In this document: positions 1 through 6,001 of the stretch, one piece after another
Position numbering within the stretch: the first letter of the stretch is position 1
Layout: every line of letters begins with the position of its first letter
Assembly: GCA_017626625.1 (NCBI GenBank)
Contig: JAGAIK010000259.1
Span: 1-6,159 of the forward strand
Direction of reading: 5' to 3'
DNA: 6,159 bases
Source: Roseburia sp.
GTDB taxonomy: Bacteria > Bacillota > Clostridia > Lachnospirales > Lachnospiraceae
Notes under the pieces: model-generated
Told to the model about the DNA's origin: nothing
What the model saw: only the letters and a program-made list of their open reading frames with translations
Database searches by the model: none
Position numbers and translations under genes: made by a program

Positions 1-1277
1 AGGGCTAACAGCACCGCAAACATCGCCAGCGCCGCAAACAGGTATTGCTTCTGGCTTTTGGTACAGATGACCAGACAAAGAACCATGTAGAGCAGTCCTG
101 CCGCCAGCAGCTCCACCCTCTTTTTCTTCTGCATTTCCATAATCTGCGGATACATTCTGACGGCAATAAAAGAAACCAGCATGGAGTACGCCCAGACGAA
201 ACGGTTAATCACATAGCCGCCCCCGTTTAACACCAGCCCGCCGTAAGGCAGGAGAAGCAGCAGCGTCATAAGTACAAAGGCAATCCGAAGCCCGGTAAAC
301 TTCTTCCGGTTGCTTAAGAGAAATATCGCAGCAACCAAAATCAATCCCGTATACCCCAGCTCGCTCCAGTATCCGGCTCCTCCCATGAGAAATCCGGAAA
401 AAAATTTCCGATAATAAGAAAGGGGATACAGCAGCGAAAAGTCATGCTGCGCCTCCGCCCTCCCGGTGGAGAGGGTCATCGCCACCACCGGGAGAAGTAT
501 CACAGAGACCGAAGCTAAGGCAGCCATAGAATAACCCAAAAATTTTCCAATCCACCACAAAACTGTTTTCAGCTCTATTTTCCGAAAAATCATCAGATAC
601 CGCAGCAGCGCATAACCCGCCACGAAAATGCAAATCATATAGGCAAAATAAAAGCTGCTGATGGTGGCAACTGCCAACATGCCAATGTAAAGCCACGGCT
701 TTTCCTTTTTATAAATCTTATCTGCACCGATGAGAATCAACGGCAGATATATCATAGGATTGAGAAAGTACGGGTGGCGCATTGCCACAATGGACCAGGA
801 GCAAAAGGTATAGACCATGGTCCCTAACAGCATACAGTAGGGTTCCTGACCGTGATACCTGCAATAGGCGGAAAAGGAAAGCCCCGCCAGATACAGCCTT
901 AAAATCACAAGACCGCAGTAAAAGCCTTCCATGTATTGTTCTCCCGGCACAAAAACCGACAGTAAATTCAAGGGGTCTCCTATGACATAATAGTGCAGCG
1001 TCGTCAGAATATCGGAGCCCATGCCAATGCTCAAATCCCACAGCGGAATTTCAAGCCTGTGTTCTGCAAGCAACGTGTGCAGAATGTCAAGCAGCCACCT
1101 GCGGTAATAGAGCAGTGCATTAAAATGCTGCTGTAATCCATCCGGAACCCACACAAAACTCTTTCTATATAGAAGAAAAACAGAAAAGATTGCCGCCGCC
1201 ATAACAGCAAAACAAAGGGTATAAGCCAAAAAATACCACTTTCTGCCCTTCCCGTTGATTGAAAAACCTCTTTTCAT
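1..1277 (-). CDS. yfhO: YfhO-family multi-pass membrane protein, N-terminal 425 codons (3' end outside window)
   Basis: The reverse strand reads open from an ATG at 1277 to the window edge, so the C-terminus is missing; family members usually run to about 800-900 residues. Recognisable YfhO features are a first transmembrane helix (about residues 14-37), an extracytoplasmic loop with PDGLQQH (45-51), the segment WDLSIGMGSD (80-89) and GDPLNLL (100-106), then many hydrophobic helices. YfhO proteins are GT-C-fold membrane glycosyltransferase-like proteins. In B. subtilis, YfhO acts with CsbB and GtcA to glycosylate lipoteichoic acid, using a lipid-linked sugar outside the membrane. The substrate here is unknown and no CsbB or GtcA partner is visible. 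The start is firm: an in-frame TAA lies only eight codons upstream (1301-1299) with no other ATG, GTG or TTG between. The ribosome site AAAGGG (1296-1291) is 13 bases from the ATG, longer than ideal. The gene has its own promoter behind a terminator. Short open frames at 442-696 and 718-1041 are out of frame with it. Confidence 0.88.
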   Translation of the reverse strand, partial: MKRGFSINGKGRKWYFLAYTLCFAVMAAAIFSVFLLYRKSFVWVPDGLQQHFNALLYYRRWLLDILHTLLAEHRLEIPLWDLSIGMGSDILTTLHYYVIGDPLNLLSVFVPGEQYMEGFYCGLVILRLYLAGLSFSAYCRYHGQEPYCMLLGTMVYTFCSWSIVAMRHPYFLNPMIYLPLILIGADKIYKKEKPWLYIGMLAVATISSFYFAYMICIFVAGYALLRYLMIFRKIELKTVLWWIGKFLGYSMAALASVSVILLPVVAMTLSTGRAEAQHDFSLLYPLSYYRKFFSGFLMGGAGYWSELGYTGLILVAAIFLLSNRKKFTGLRIAFVLMTLLLLLPYGGLVLNGGGYVINRFVWAYSMLVSFIAVRMYPQIMEMQKKKRVELLAAGLLYMVLCLVICTKSQKQYLFAALAMFAVLLA

Positions 1278-1338
1278 TTTCTCGCAAATTCCCTTTCGTT
1301 AAAGGATTATTCCCCGAAATCCCCCAAACAGCCTACTT

Positions 1339-1367
1339 ATCTTAGCACTGCCTGTGCCAAAAATCAA
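1339..1367 (-). promoter_or_regulatory. Predicted sigma-A-type promoter for the yfhO-family gene
   Basis: On the minus strand TTGATT (1367-1362) and TAAGAT (1344-1339) are separated by exactly 17 bases. Each matches four of six consensus bases. Transcription would begin near 1332, giving a leader of about 55 bases before the ATG at 1277. The element lies just downstream of the export operon's terminator, as expected for an independent unit. The spacer carries an inverted repeat, GCAC-5-GTGC, at 1345-1357. This is a pattern match only. Confidence 0.5.
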
Positions 1368-1395
1368 CTGTTCCCATTCACTTCCCGTTTTACTT

Positions 1396-1439
1396 AAAAA
1401 AACAGGATTGCCGCCTGTTTCTGTGACAATCCTGTTTTT
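1396..1439 (-). terminator. Rho-independent terminator of the export operon
   Basis: A perfect 13-base inverted repeat (1398-1410 with 1427-1439) encloses a 16-base loop. Read on the minus strand, the stem ends in a run of seven T (1402-1396), a classic intrinsic terminator. It lies about 55 bases after the TAA stop of the permease gene and before the yfhO promoter. The plus-strand reading also ends in five T, so it could act both ways, but no plus-strand gene points into it. The loop contains a second copy of CCTGTTT (1414-1420) that could form a shorter alternative stem with 1400-1406. Confidence 0.85.
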
Positions 1440-1492
1440 GCATTCTGCTCTGCAGCTCCCGGTTTTCCTTTCCCGGAGTTCTGCCTTTTCCT

Positions 1493-2827
1493 TTACTCGT
1501 AACGCAGTGCGTCGATGACCTCCATCTTTGAGGCTTTGTTCGCCGGATAATACCCGAAGAAAACGCCTGTCAGCATGGAGAAGAACAGGGAAAGTGCAAT
1601 CGCCTGTCCGGAAGGGTGTACCGAGAGAATAATGTAACTGGAATACTCCGCATACATACTCTGAATAATGGTGTTTGCCACCATACCCAGCAGGGCGCCT
1701 ATCCCCACACCAATCAATACCCCAATCAGACCGCCGATAAGACACAGCACAATCGCCTCGATGACAAACTGCATTTTAATGGTGCGGCGTTTCGCTCCTA
1801 ACGCCATACGCACGCCGATTTCCCTGGTTCGCTCGGTGATGGAAACCAGCATAATGTTCATAACGCCCACACCGCCTACAATCAGTGAAATTGCTGCGAT
1901 ACCGGAAACTGCCACCGTAATGACACTGAGTACGGTATTTATCATTCCCATATCAGACTGCATATTGTAGGTATAAATATAAAAATTATCGTTATTTGCG
2001 TAAAGCTCGTCAAAATAGCTCTGAATATGAGCGGTCGCCTGCTCCACATCCGCTAAAGGCGTCAGCAGCAGGTTGAAATATTCATATCCGGTCTGCTCCG
2101 TTCCCTGCAGCTTAAAGCAGGTCTGCAGTGGTATCATCAGCTCCGTCACACGGTCCTTTTCCGCAACCGTGGTATCCACTCTGCCGAAAAGTGCCTGGTT
2201 ATATTCGTAAACACCCACTACAGCAAAATCATAAATACTTCCGTCGGAAGATGCCACAGACACTATCTCACCGATGGGGCTTTTATCTCCGAAATATCTC
2301 TGTGCCATGGTATCCGCAATCACACAGACACGCTTCTGTCCCACATTATCCTCCTTGGTGAGGCTGCGTCCGGAAACGATTTTTAATTTCATATAATCTA
2401 AGTATTCCGGCGTGATACCGTTGACATTGACATTGGCATAATTATCCGAATCCGCTTCATCTGTAATCGTCCCGGAACCAAGATACTGCTGGGATGCCAC
2501 ACCGGTCACTTCATCGGGATATGCCGCTATTAAACCGTCTATCATCTCCTGGGTGACATAATCCTCTTCCTCCATCTCCGGATAAACCCACGTTGCCCAT
2601 GCCTCCTCGTCATCATCCTCCGGATATTTTGCCTGCACATAAGCCGACACCGTATTTCCTCCGAGGGAGTTTAAGGTCGCCGTCAGGGTGCTCTGGATAG
2701 AGCCGCCGATGGTTGTGATGATAATCACGGAACTGATACCGATGATAATTCCCAGCATGGTCAGCAGGGAACGCATCTTATTGCTGAAAATACTGGTGAC
2801 TGCCTCTTTGATATTTTCAATAAGCAT
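1493..2827 (-). CDS. MacB/FtsX-type ABC transporter permease
   Basis: A 444-residue membrane subunit with the standard MacB topology. It has one N-terminal helix (about 21-39) after a short cytoplasmic segment, a large extracytoplasmic MacB-type core domain (about 45-295), then three C-terminal helices (about 300-328, 354-384, 406-427). The family signature TERTREIGVRMALGAKRR (331-348) sits in the cytoplasmic loop after helix 2 and contacts the ATPase. The end, PANKAS then ALRYE, is also typical. MacB-type permeases work by mechanotransmission: ATP hydrolysis inside moves the extracytoplasmic domains, and substrates do not cross through the permease itself. Start choice: GGGAGGTG (2842-2835) fits the ATG at 2827, with nine bases after GGAGG. 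A GTG immediately before it (2830) is a less likely start and would add one residue. The preceding ATPase stop TGA (2829-2827) shares a base with the ATG, so translation is probably coupled. Residues 70-89 are unusually acidic. The gene ends in TAA, followed by a strong terminator. Confidence 0.95.
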   Translation of the reverse strand: MLIENIKEAVTSIFSNKMRSLLTMLGIIIGISSVIIITTIGGSIQSTLTATLNSLGGNTVSAYVQAKYPEDDDEEAWATWVYPEMEEEDYVTQEMIDGLIAAYPDEVTGVASQQYLGSGTITDEADSDNYANVNVNGITPEYLDYMKLKIVSGRSLTKEDNVGQKRVCVIADTMAQRYFGDKSPIGEIVSVASSDGSIYDFAVVGVYEYNQALFGRVDTTVAEKDRVTELMIPLQTCFKLQGTEQTGYEYFNLLLTPLADVEQATAHIQSYFDELYANNDNFYIYTYNMQSDMGMINTVLSVITVAVSGIAAISLIVGGVGVMNIMLVSITERTREIGVRMALGAKRRTIKMQFVIEAIVLCLIGGLIGVLIGVGIGALLGMVANTIIQSMYAEYSSYIILSVHPSGQAIALSLFFSMLTGVFFGYYPANKASKMEVIDALRYE

Positions 2828-3525
2828 CACTGCTCACCTCCCTTGTCTGCCACTATATTTCCGTCAAGCAGCGTCACAATCCGCTGTGTCTCGGACGCTA
2901 ACTCCTGGGAATGGGTGATAAGCACAATGGTCTTGCCCTGCTCCTCATGAAGCTTGTGGAACAAATCCATCACCATGTGCCCCGTCTTGGAATCCAAAGC
3001 TCCGGTGGGCTCATCCGCCAAAATGATTGCCGGGTCGTTTATCATGGCTCTCGCAATCGCCACACGCTGTTTCTGACCGCCGGAGAGCTCGTTGGGACGG
3101 TGTCCCGCACGTTCTTCCATGCCCACCATGGCAAGCATTTCCATGGCACGCTCCTTGGCATTCTTTGTTTTCTTTTCCCCGTACATCAGGGGCACCATAA
3201 CATTTTTCAGCGCATTTGCCCTGGGCAGCAGGTTGAAGTTCTGAAACACGAACCCAATCCTCCGGTTGCGGATGGCGCTGCGCACCTCGTCCGTCATACT
3301 GTTGACGTCCTGCCCTTCCAGATAATAGGTACCCGCAGTCTGCCGATCCAACACGCCGATAATATTCATCAGAGTACTCTTTCCGGAACCGGATTCACCT
3401 TCGATGGAAACAAATTCGCCCTTATGTACATCGAGGTTAATCCCATGGAGAATCTCAAGCTCGTTTGGTTTCCCCTCATAATATGTCTTTACAATATTTT
3501 CCATTCGGATTACTGGTTCACTCAC
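2827..3525 (-). CDS. MacB/LolD-type ABC transporter ATP-binding protein
   Basis: A 232-residue cytoplasmic ATPase, the usual length for this class, with every catalytic element intact. It has an A-loop tyrosine near 15-16, Walker A GESGSGKST (43-51), a Q-loop glutamine at 95 within FVFQNFNLL, the signature LSGGQKQR (147-154), Walker B IILADE (167-172) with catalytic Glu172, the D-loop GALDSK (175-180) and the switch His205. DEPTGALDS and the Q-loop context place it with the MacB/LolD/FtsE group that pairs with FtsX-like permeases. It should dimerise and power the permease encoded directly downstream. The start is GTG (3525), overlapping the adaptor's TAG stop by one base (TAGTG). GGAGG at 3540-3536 lies ten bases before it. 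The only nearby in-frame ATG (codon 8) would remove the first beta strand and is less likely. The exported substrate cannot be read from this subunit. Confidence 0.97.
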   Translation of the reverse strand: MSEPVIRMENIVKTYYEGKPNELEILHGINLDVHKGEFVSIEGESGSGKSTLMNIIGVLDRQTAGTYYLEGQDVNSMTDEVRSAIRNRRIGFVFQNFNLLPRANALKNVMVPLMYGEKKTKNAKERAMEMLAMVGMEERAGHRPNELSGGQKQRVAIARAMINDPAIILADEPTGALDSKTGHMVMDLFHKLHEEQGKTIVLITHSQELASETQRIVTLLDGNIVADKGGEQ

Positions 3526-4925
3526 TACTCCATAACCTCCGCATCTGTTCCCGTCATGTTCATGCTGTCACCGGAGTACATCTGGTCTGCCGTAAATACC
3601 TGCCCCTCTGTCACGGTGCCTGCATAATCATAAATCATCCTGTCGCCCTCTTTCAAATCGCCTCCGGTCACTTCCGTATAATAATCGACTTCCTCTCCTA
3701 ACTCGATGTTTTTGCGGACCGCTGTTGCAGAACCGTCCTCATTGGTCTCCGCCACCAGCACATAGGAGCTGCCGTTTTCATCCGTCTTAATCAAATCATA
3801 GGGAACTGCCAGACACTCCCCTTTTTCCTTTACCATAATCTTTGCCTTAGCGTCCATGCCGATTAATAACTCGGTGCTGTCAATGGTAATCTCCACGGAA
3901 TATCCAGCACTGCCTCCCTGGCTGCTGTCTGCGGTGCTGCCGCTGCTCTTTACCCGAACCACACGGGTCACTTCGCCGCTTATCTCTTCCTCTCCGGTTG
4001 CCTCGGAGGTAATGGTAGCTTTCATGCCCTCCTGTACCTTTAAAATATCTGTCTCACTGACGGTTGCCACGATTTTTAAGGAGCTGGTGTCCTCGATGGT
4101 AAGCATGGTTGTTTTTTCGGAATTGATATCACCCACACGTACATTCACTGCCGTTACCACACCGCCGCAGGGCGCTGTCACCGTACAGTCCTCTAACTGC
4201 TCCCGCAGACTCTTTAAGGTGTCCTGGGAAGTGTTGTCATCATTTCTGTATTTGTCAAGCTCAACCGCTGTCTTTGCCGTCTCGATGGCACGGTTGGTGG
4301 TTTCTAATACCTTGTCGTAATTCTCCTGCGCGGTTTCTAATGCTCTCTGTGCTGCCTGTAAGCTGGCGAAATCGCCCTCTCCTCTGTCGTAACGTACCTC
4401 CGCGCCGTCGTAATCCTCCTGCGCCTGGCTGATGGCTTTCATCGCCTCGTCTAACTGGGTTGCCTGGTCAGCAATCGCCTCATCCACGCTCTTGGCGTTG
4501 GTTCTGCTGTTGATGGAATTTACCGCATTGGTGTTGGAAACGGTCTTTTCTAAATCCGCAATGCTTTCCTCAATGGAGGTGGCATCTAAGGTACACAGCA
4601 CATCTCCCTCTTTCACAACATCTCCCACCTGCACGTTGACTGCCGTAATCTCCGACACTGCCTTGGAAACAATGTTGGTGCTGCTGACGCCGGAAATGGA
4701 GCCCTTTAAGGCAATGGTGTCGGAAAGGTCGCGTTTCTGCACCTCTTCCACCTCCACCATATTCGTCACTGCCTCCACCTGCTTTGTCATGTTCTTAACT
4801 GCACTGCCAATGATTGCCACTAATACCACTACTATAATAAGTACCACAATCAATATCGTTTTCTTTTTCCTTTTGGGCTTCAATGCCACTGCCTGTGTCT
4901 GATTCTTCTTGTCTTTCATCATCAT
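3525..4925 (-). CDS. HlyD/MacA-like periplasmic adaptor (membrane fusion) subunit of ABC exporter
   Basis: A 466-residue protein when read from the first of three consecutive ATG codons. A basic N-terminus (KPKRKKK, 16-22) is followed by one membrane anchor (about 23-41), with the remainder outside the cell. The first lipoyl half motif (about 95-114, VGDVVKEGD) leads into an alpha-helical hairpin rich in Ala, Glu and Gln (about 117-245). The second lipoyl half follows (TAPCGGVV, 250-257), then a beta-barrel domain (about 283-370) and a membrane-proximal domain (about 375-440). A flexible Ser/Gly loop (about 327-341) interrupts the barrel region. This is the domain order of MacA/HlyD adaptors, which ring the permease and extend the export path. 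There is no lipobox cysteine, so it is helix-anchored rather than a lipoprotein. It is the first gene of the export operon and overlaps the ATPase gene by one base. The ribosome-site spacing favours the third ATG (4919), which would give 464 residues. Confidence 0.93.
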   Translation of the reverse strand: MMMKDKKNQTQAVALKPKRKKKTILIVVLIIVVVLVAIIGSAVKNMTKQVEAVTNMVEVEEVQKRDLSDTIALKGSISGVSSTNIVSKAVSEITAVNVQVGDVVKEGDVLCTLDATSIEESIADLEKTVSNTNAVNSINSRTNAKSVDEAIADQATQLDEAMKAISQAQEDYDGAEVRYDRGEGDFASLQAAQRALETAQENYDKVLETTNRAIETAKTAVELDKYRNDDNTSQDTLKSLREQLEDCTVTAPCGGVVTAVNVRVGDINSEKTTMLTIEDTSSLKIVATVSETDILKVQEGMKATITSEATGEEEISGEVTRVVRVKSSGSTADSSQGGSAGYSVEITIDSTELLIGMDAKAKIMVKEKGECLAVPYDLIKTDENGSSYVLVAETNEDGSATAVRKNIELGEEVDYYTEVTGGDLKEGDRMIYDYAGTVTEGQVFTADQMYSGDSMNMTGTDAEVME

Positions 4926-4927
4926 TT

Positions 4928-4934
4928 CTCCCTT
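4928..4934 (-). promoter_or_regulatory. Ribosome binding site that bears on the adaptor start codon
   Basis: AAGGGAG on the minus strand precedes the triple ATG. Only two bases separate it from the first ATG (4925), five from the second (4922) and eight from the third (4919). Normal Shine-Dalgarno spacing therefore favours initiation at 4919 or 4922, although the first ATG marks the outer limit of the gene. Confidence 0.6.
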
Positions 4935-4980
4935 TTCTTAGTCTGCAATTTGCCTGTTGAATCACTTTTGCACTGTGCTC

Positions 4981-4989
4981 ATTTTATCA
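4981..4989 (-). promoter_or_regulatory. Predicted extended -10 promoter (P2) of the export operon
   Basis: The minus strand reads TGATAAAAT: a TG extension, one base, then TAAAAT, which matches five of six -10 consensus bases. At the 17-base spacing the -35 position would be CGCATT (5009-5004), a poor match. A start near 4974 gives a leader of about 50 bases to the adaptor gene. A strong -10 with a poor -35 beside upstream direct repeats is the usual form of an activator-dependent promoter. The start site is inferred. Confidence 0.5.
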
Positions 4990-5012
4990 CAACAACTTCC
5001 AAAAATGCGGCT

Positions 5013-5038
5013 CTTAAGAAAGACTTAAGAAATCTTAA
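5013..5038 (-). promoter_or_regulatory. Three phased TTAAG direct repeats, probable response-regulator operator
   Basis: TTAAG occurs three times in the same orientation on the minus strand, at 5038-5034, 5028-5024 and 5017-5013. The start-to-start distances are 10 and 11 bases, about one helical turn. The linkers are pyrimidine-rich (ATTTC, TCTTTC). Two of the copies are complete CTTAAG hexamers. The block ends four bases upstream of the -35 position of P2. Tandem half-sites at 10-11 base spacing are typical targets of OmpR/PhoB-family response regulators. The cognate regulator is not encoded here, and the assignment rests on pattern alone. Confidence 0.55.
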
Positions 5039-5071
5039 CTTTTTCTATCGTATTTCTTTCCCGATTCTAAA

Positions 5072-5091
5072 GACAGTTCTGAAAAACTGCC
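5072..5091 (-). terminator. Weak hairpin after nudC, possible leaky terminator or attenuator
   Basis: On the minus strand GGCAGTT (5091-5085) pairs with AACTGTC (5078-5072), seven pairs including one G-U, around a six-base loop. Only three T follow, so termination would be inefficient. It is the only candidate terminator between nudC and the export operon. It also lies in the leader of any transcript from the promoter at 5145-5117. It may have no function. Confidence 0.25.
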
Positions 5092-5116
5092 CTTCCGCCG
5101 CATCTGTGTTACTGTA

Positions 5117-5145
5117 ATAATACAATCAATCTTTTGGGCTGTCAA
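5117..5145 (-). promoter_or_regulatory. Near-consensus sigma-A-type promoter (P1) inside the 3' end of nudC
   Basis: On the minus strand TTGACA (5145-5140, six of six) and TATTAT (5122-5117, five of six) are separated by exactly 17 bases. This is the best promoter match I found in the window. The -35 lies in the last codons of nudC and the stop codon falls in the spacer. Transcription would start near 5110 and run through the hairpin and the TTAAG repeats, reaching the adaptor gene after a leader of about 185 bases. Confidence 0.6.
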
Positions 5146-6001
5146 TCCTTTTTTGCTTCCGTTTCTGCTCCTCCCGGAAAAAGACCATCATTTCCCTGGT
5201 GAGGCTCAGTCCCTCCGGGTCATCGGGAATGTCCGCATAATCTATCCATTCCGCCGTGGAAAGCTCATTTTTATCCAGATGAATCGCCTCATGCTCCTCA
5301 AGCTCGCAGAAATACCCCAGCAGAAGGTTGCTGTCAAAGCCCCAGGGCTGGCTCTTATAGTACCGGATATTTTTTACATGAAGCCCCACTTCTTCCTCCA
5401 CTTCACGCTTTACGGTTTCCTCCGCCGTCTCCCCGATTTCCGTAAATCCGGCAATGAGGGCATAGCGCTTATATTCCCGGTTGGCATATTTGGTCATCAG
5501 AATTTTTCTGCCGTCCGTCACCCCCACAATCACCGCCGGGGCAATCTTAGGGAACACCTGATTCTGGCAGCAGGGACACTGCAGCATCCTCATTTCCCTG
5601 CTATGTATTAATTTCTCCCCGCACCTGCCGCAGAAACGGTTATCCCTGTACCAGCCGTACAAATGCCATGCCGTGGCAGCCGCCAACACCTTCTCCTTTG
5701 GCTGCATGGCTCTCACCGCAAACATTTTATGCCAGCCAAAGCCTGATATTTCAAAGTTCTCCCACAAATCCGCAAGGAAATAATCTTCTGCGCCGATGGA
5801 AAAAAGGTAAGTGCACTCCGGCAGCTCCCTTTGTTCTTTCCGGCAGGCAGCCTTACACTCCCCATAGCTTAAATAGGTGATTTCTTCCCCTTCCTTCAAA
5901 AAAATCCGGTTTTCCCGAAATGCCAGTATATAACTGTTTTCTGACGGTATTTTATCCCGGTAAACATTGTTTAGCTGTAACGGTGCAATATCCTGTATCA
6001 T
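5126..6001 (-). CDS. nudC: NADH pyrophosphatase / NudC-type Nudix hydrolase
   Basis: A 291-residue cytoplasmic enzyme, slightly longer than E. coli NudC (257). Members cleave NAD(H) to NMN(H) and AMP, and E. coli NudC also removes NAD caps from RNA 5' ends. The N-terminal Nudix-like domain (about 1-115) precedes a four-cysteine zinc ribbon: C124 and C127, then C142 and C145. The Nudix box is complete: G185, E191, R199, E200, E203, E204, G206, L207. Downstream, SQPWGFDS (217-224) is the NudC-specific motif usually written SQPWPFPxS, with two prolines replaced by Gly and Asp. The C-terminus is charged (about 277-291, lysine- and arginine-rich). The ATG at 6001 has an excellent GAGGAGG site (6015-6009), seven bases away. 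It overlaps the upstream stop as ATGA, so the two genes are probably translated together. NADH, NAD-RNA or another dinucleotide could be the preferred substrate; family membership is certain, specificity is not. Confidence 0.95.
   Translation of the reverse strand: MIQDIAPLQLNNVYRDKIPSENSYILAFRENRIFLKEGEEITYLSYGECKAACRKEQRELPECTYLFSIGAEDYFLADLWENFEISGFGWHKMFAVRAMQPKEKVLAAATAWHLYGWYRDNRFCGRCGEKLIHSREMRMLQCPCCQNQVFPKIAPAVIVGVTDGRKILMTKYANREYKRYALIAGFTEIGETAEETVKREVEEEVGLHVKNIRYYKSQPWGFDSNLLLGYFCELEEHEAIHLDKNELSTAEWIDYADIPDDPEGLSLTREMMVFFREEQKRKQKRIDSPKD

Noticed and set aside
442..1041. Two short minus-strand open frames (442-696 and 718-1041) that could suggest a broken gene at the left end.
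   Set aside because: The YfhO frame is open without interruption from 1277 to the edge, and these lie in another frame. There is no frameshift or pseudogene here.
1440..1492. An imperfect hairpin with CTCCGG/CCGGGAG arms between the permease stop and the terminator.
   Set aside because: The stem is short, contains a bulge and is not followed by a T run. The strong terminator just downstream explains the region.
1299..1745. A 148-codon minus-strand open frame crossing the end of the permease gene and the terminator.
   Set aside because: It runs out of frame through the conserved C-terminal helices of the permease and straight through the intrinsic terminator. Its translation has no recognisable features.
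2911..3627. A 238-codon plus-strand open frame opposite the ATPase gene.
   Set aside because: It is antisense to a gene with every ABC ATPase motif intact, its translation resembles no protein I recognise, and no plus-strand expression signal was identified.
3856..4902. Two long plus-strand open frames (3856-4320 and 4432-4902) opposite the adaptor gene.
   Set aside because: Their Ser/Thr/Val-rich translations are what the antisense of an Ala/Glu/Thr-rich coding region gives. They are shadows of the adaptor frame.
5035..5103. A 22-codon minus-strand open frame (MRRKGSFSEL...) in the leader before the export operon.
   Set aside because: It has no ribosome binding site, begins only about seven bases after the predicted P1 start, and its stop codon lies within the TTAAG repeats. 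Nothing but its open frame supports it.
5126..5145. The possibility that the consensus promoter is only a by-product of nudC coding sequence.
   Set aside because: Not fully excluded, but only the -35 lies in codons. The spacer spans the stop and the -10 is non-coding, and an 11-of-12 match with a 17-base spacer is unlikely enough to report as a feature.
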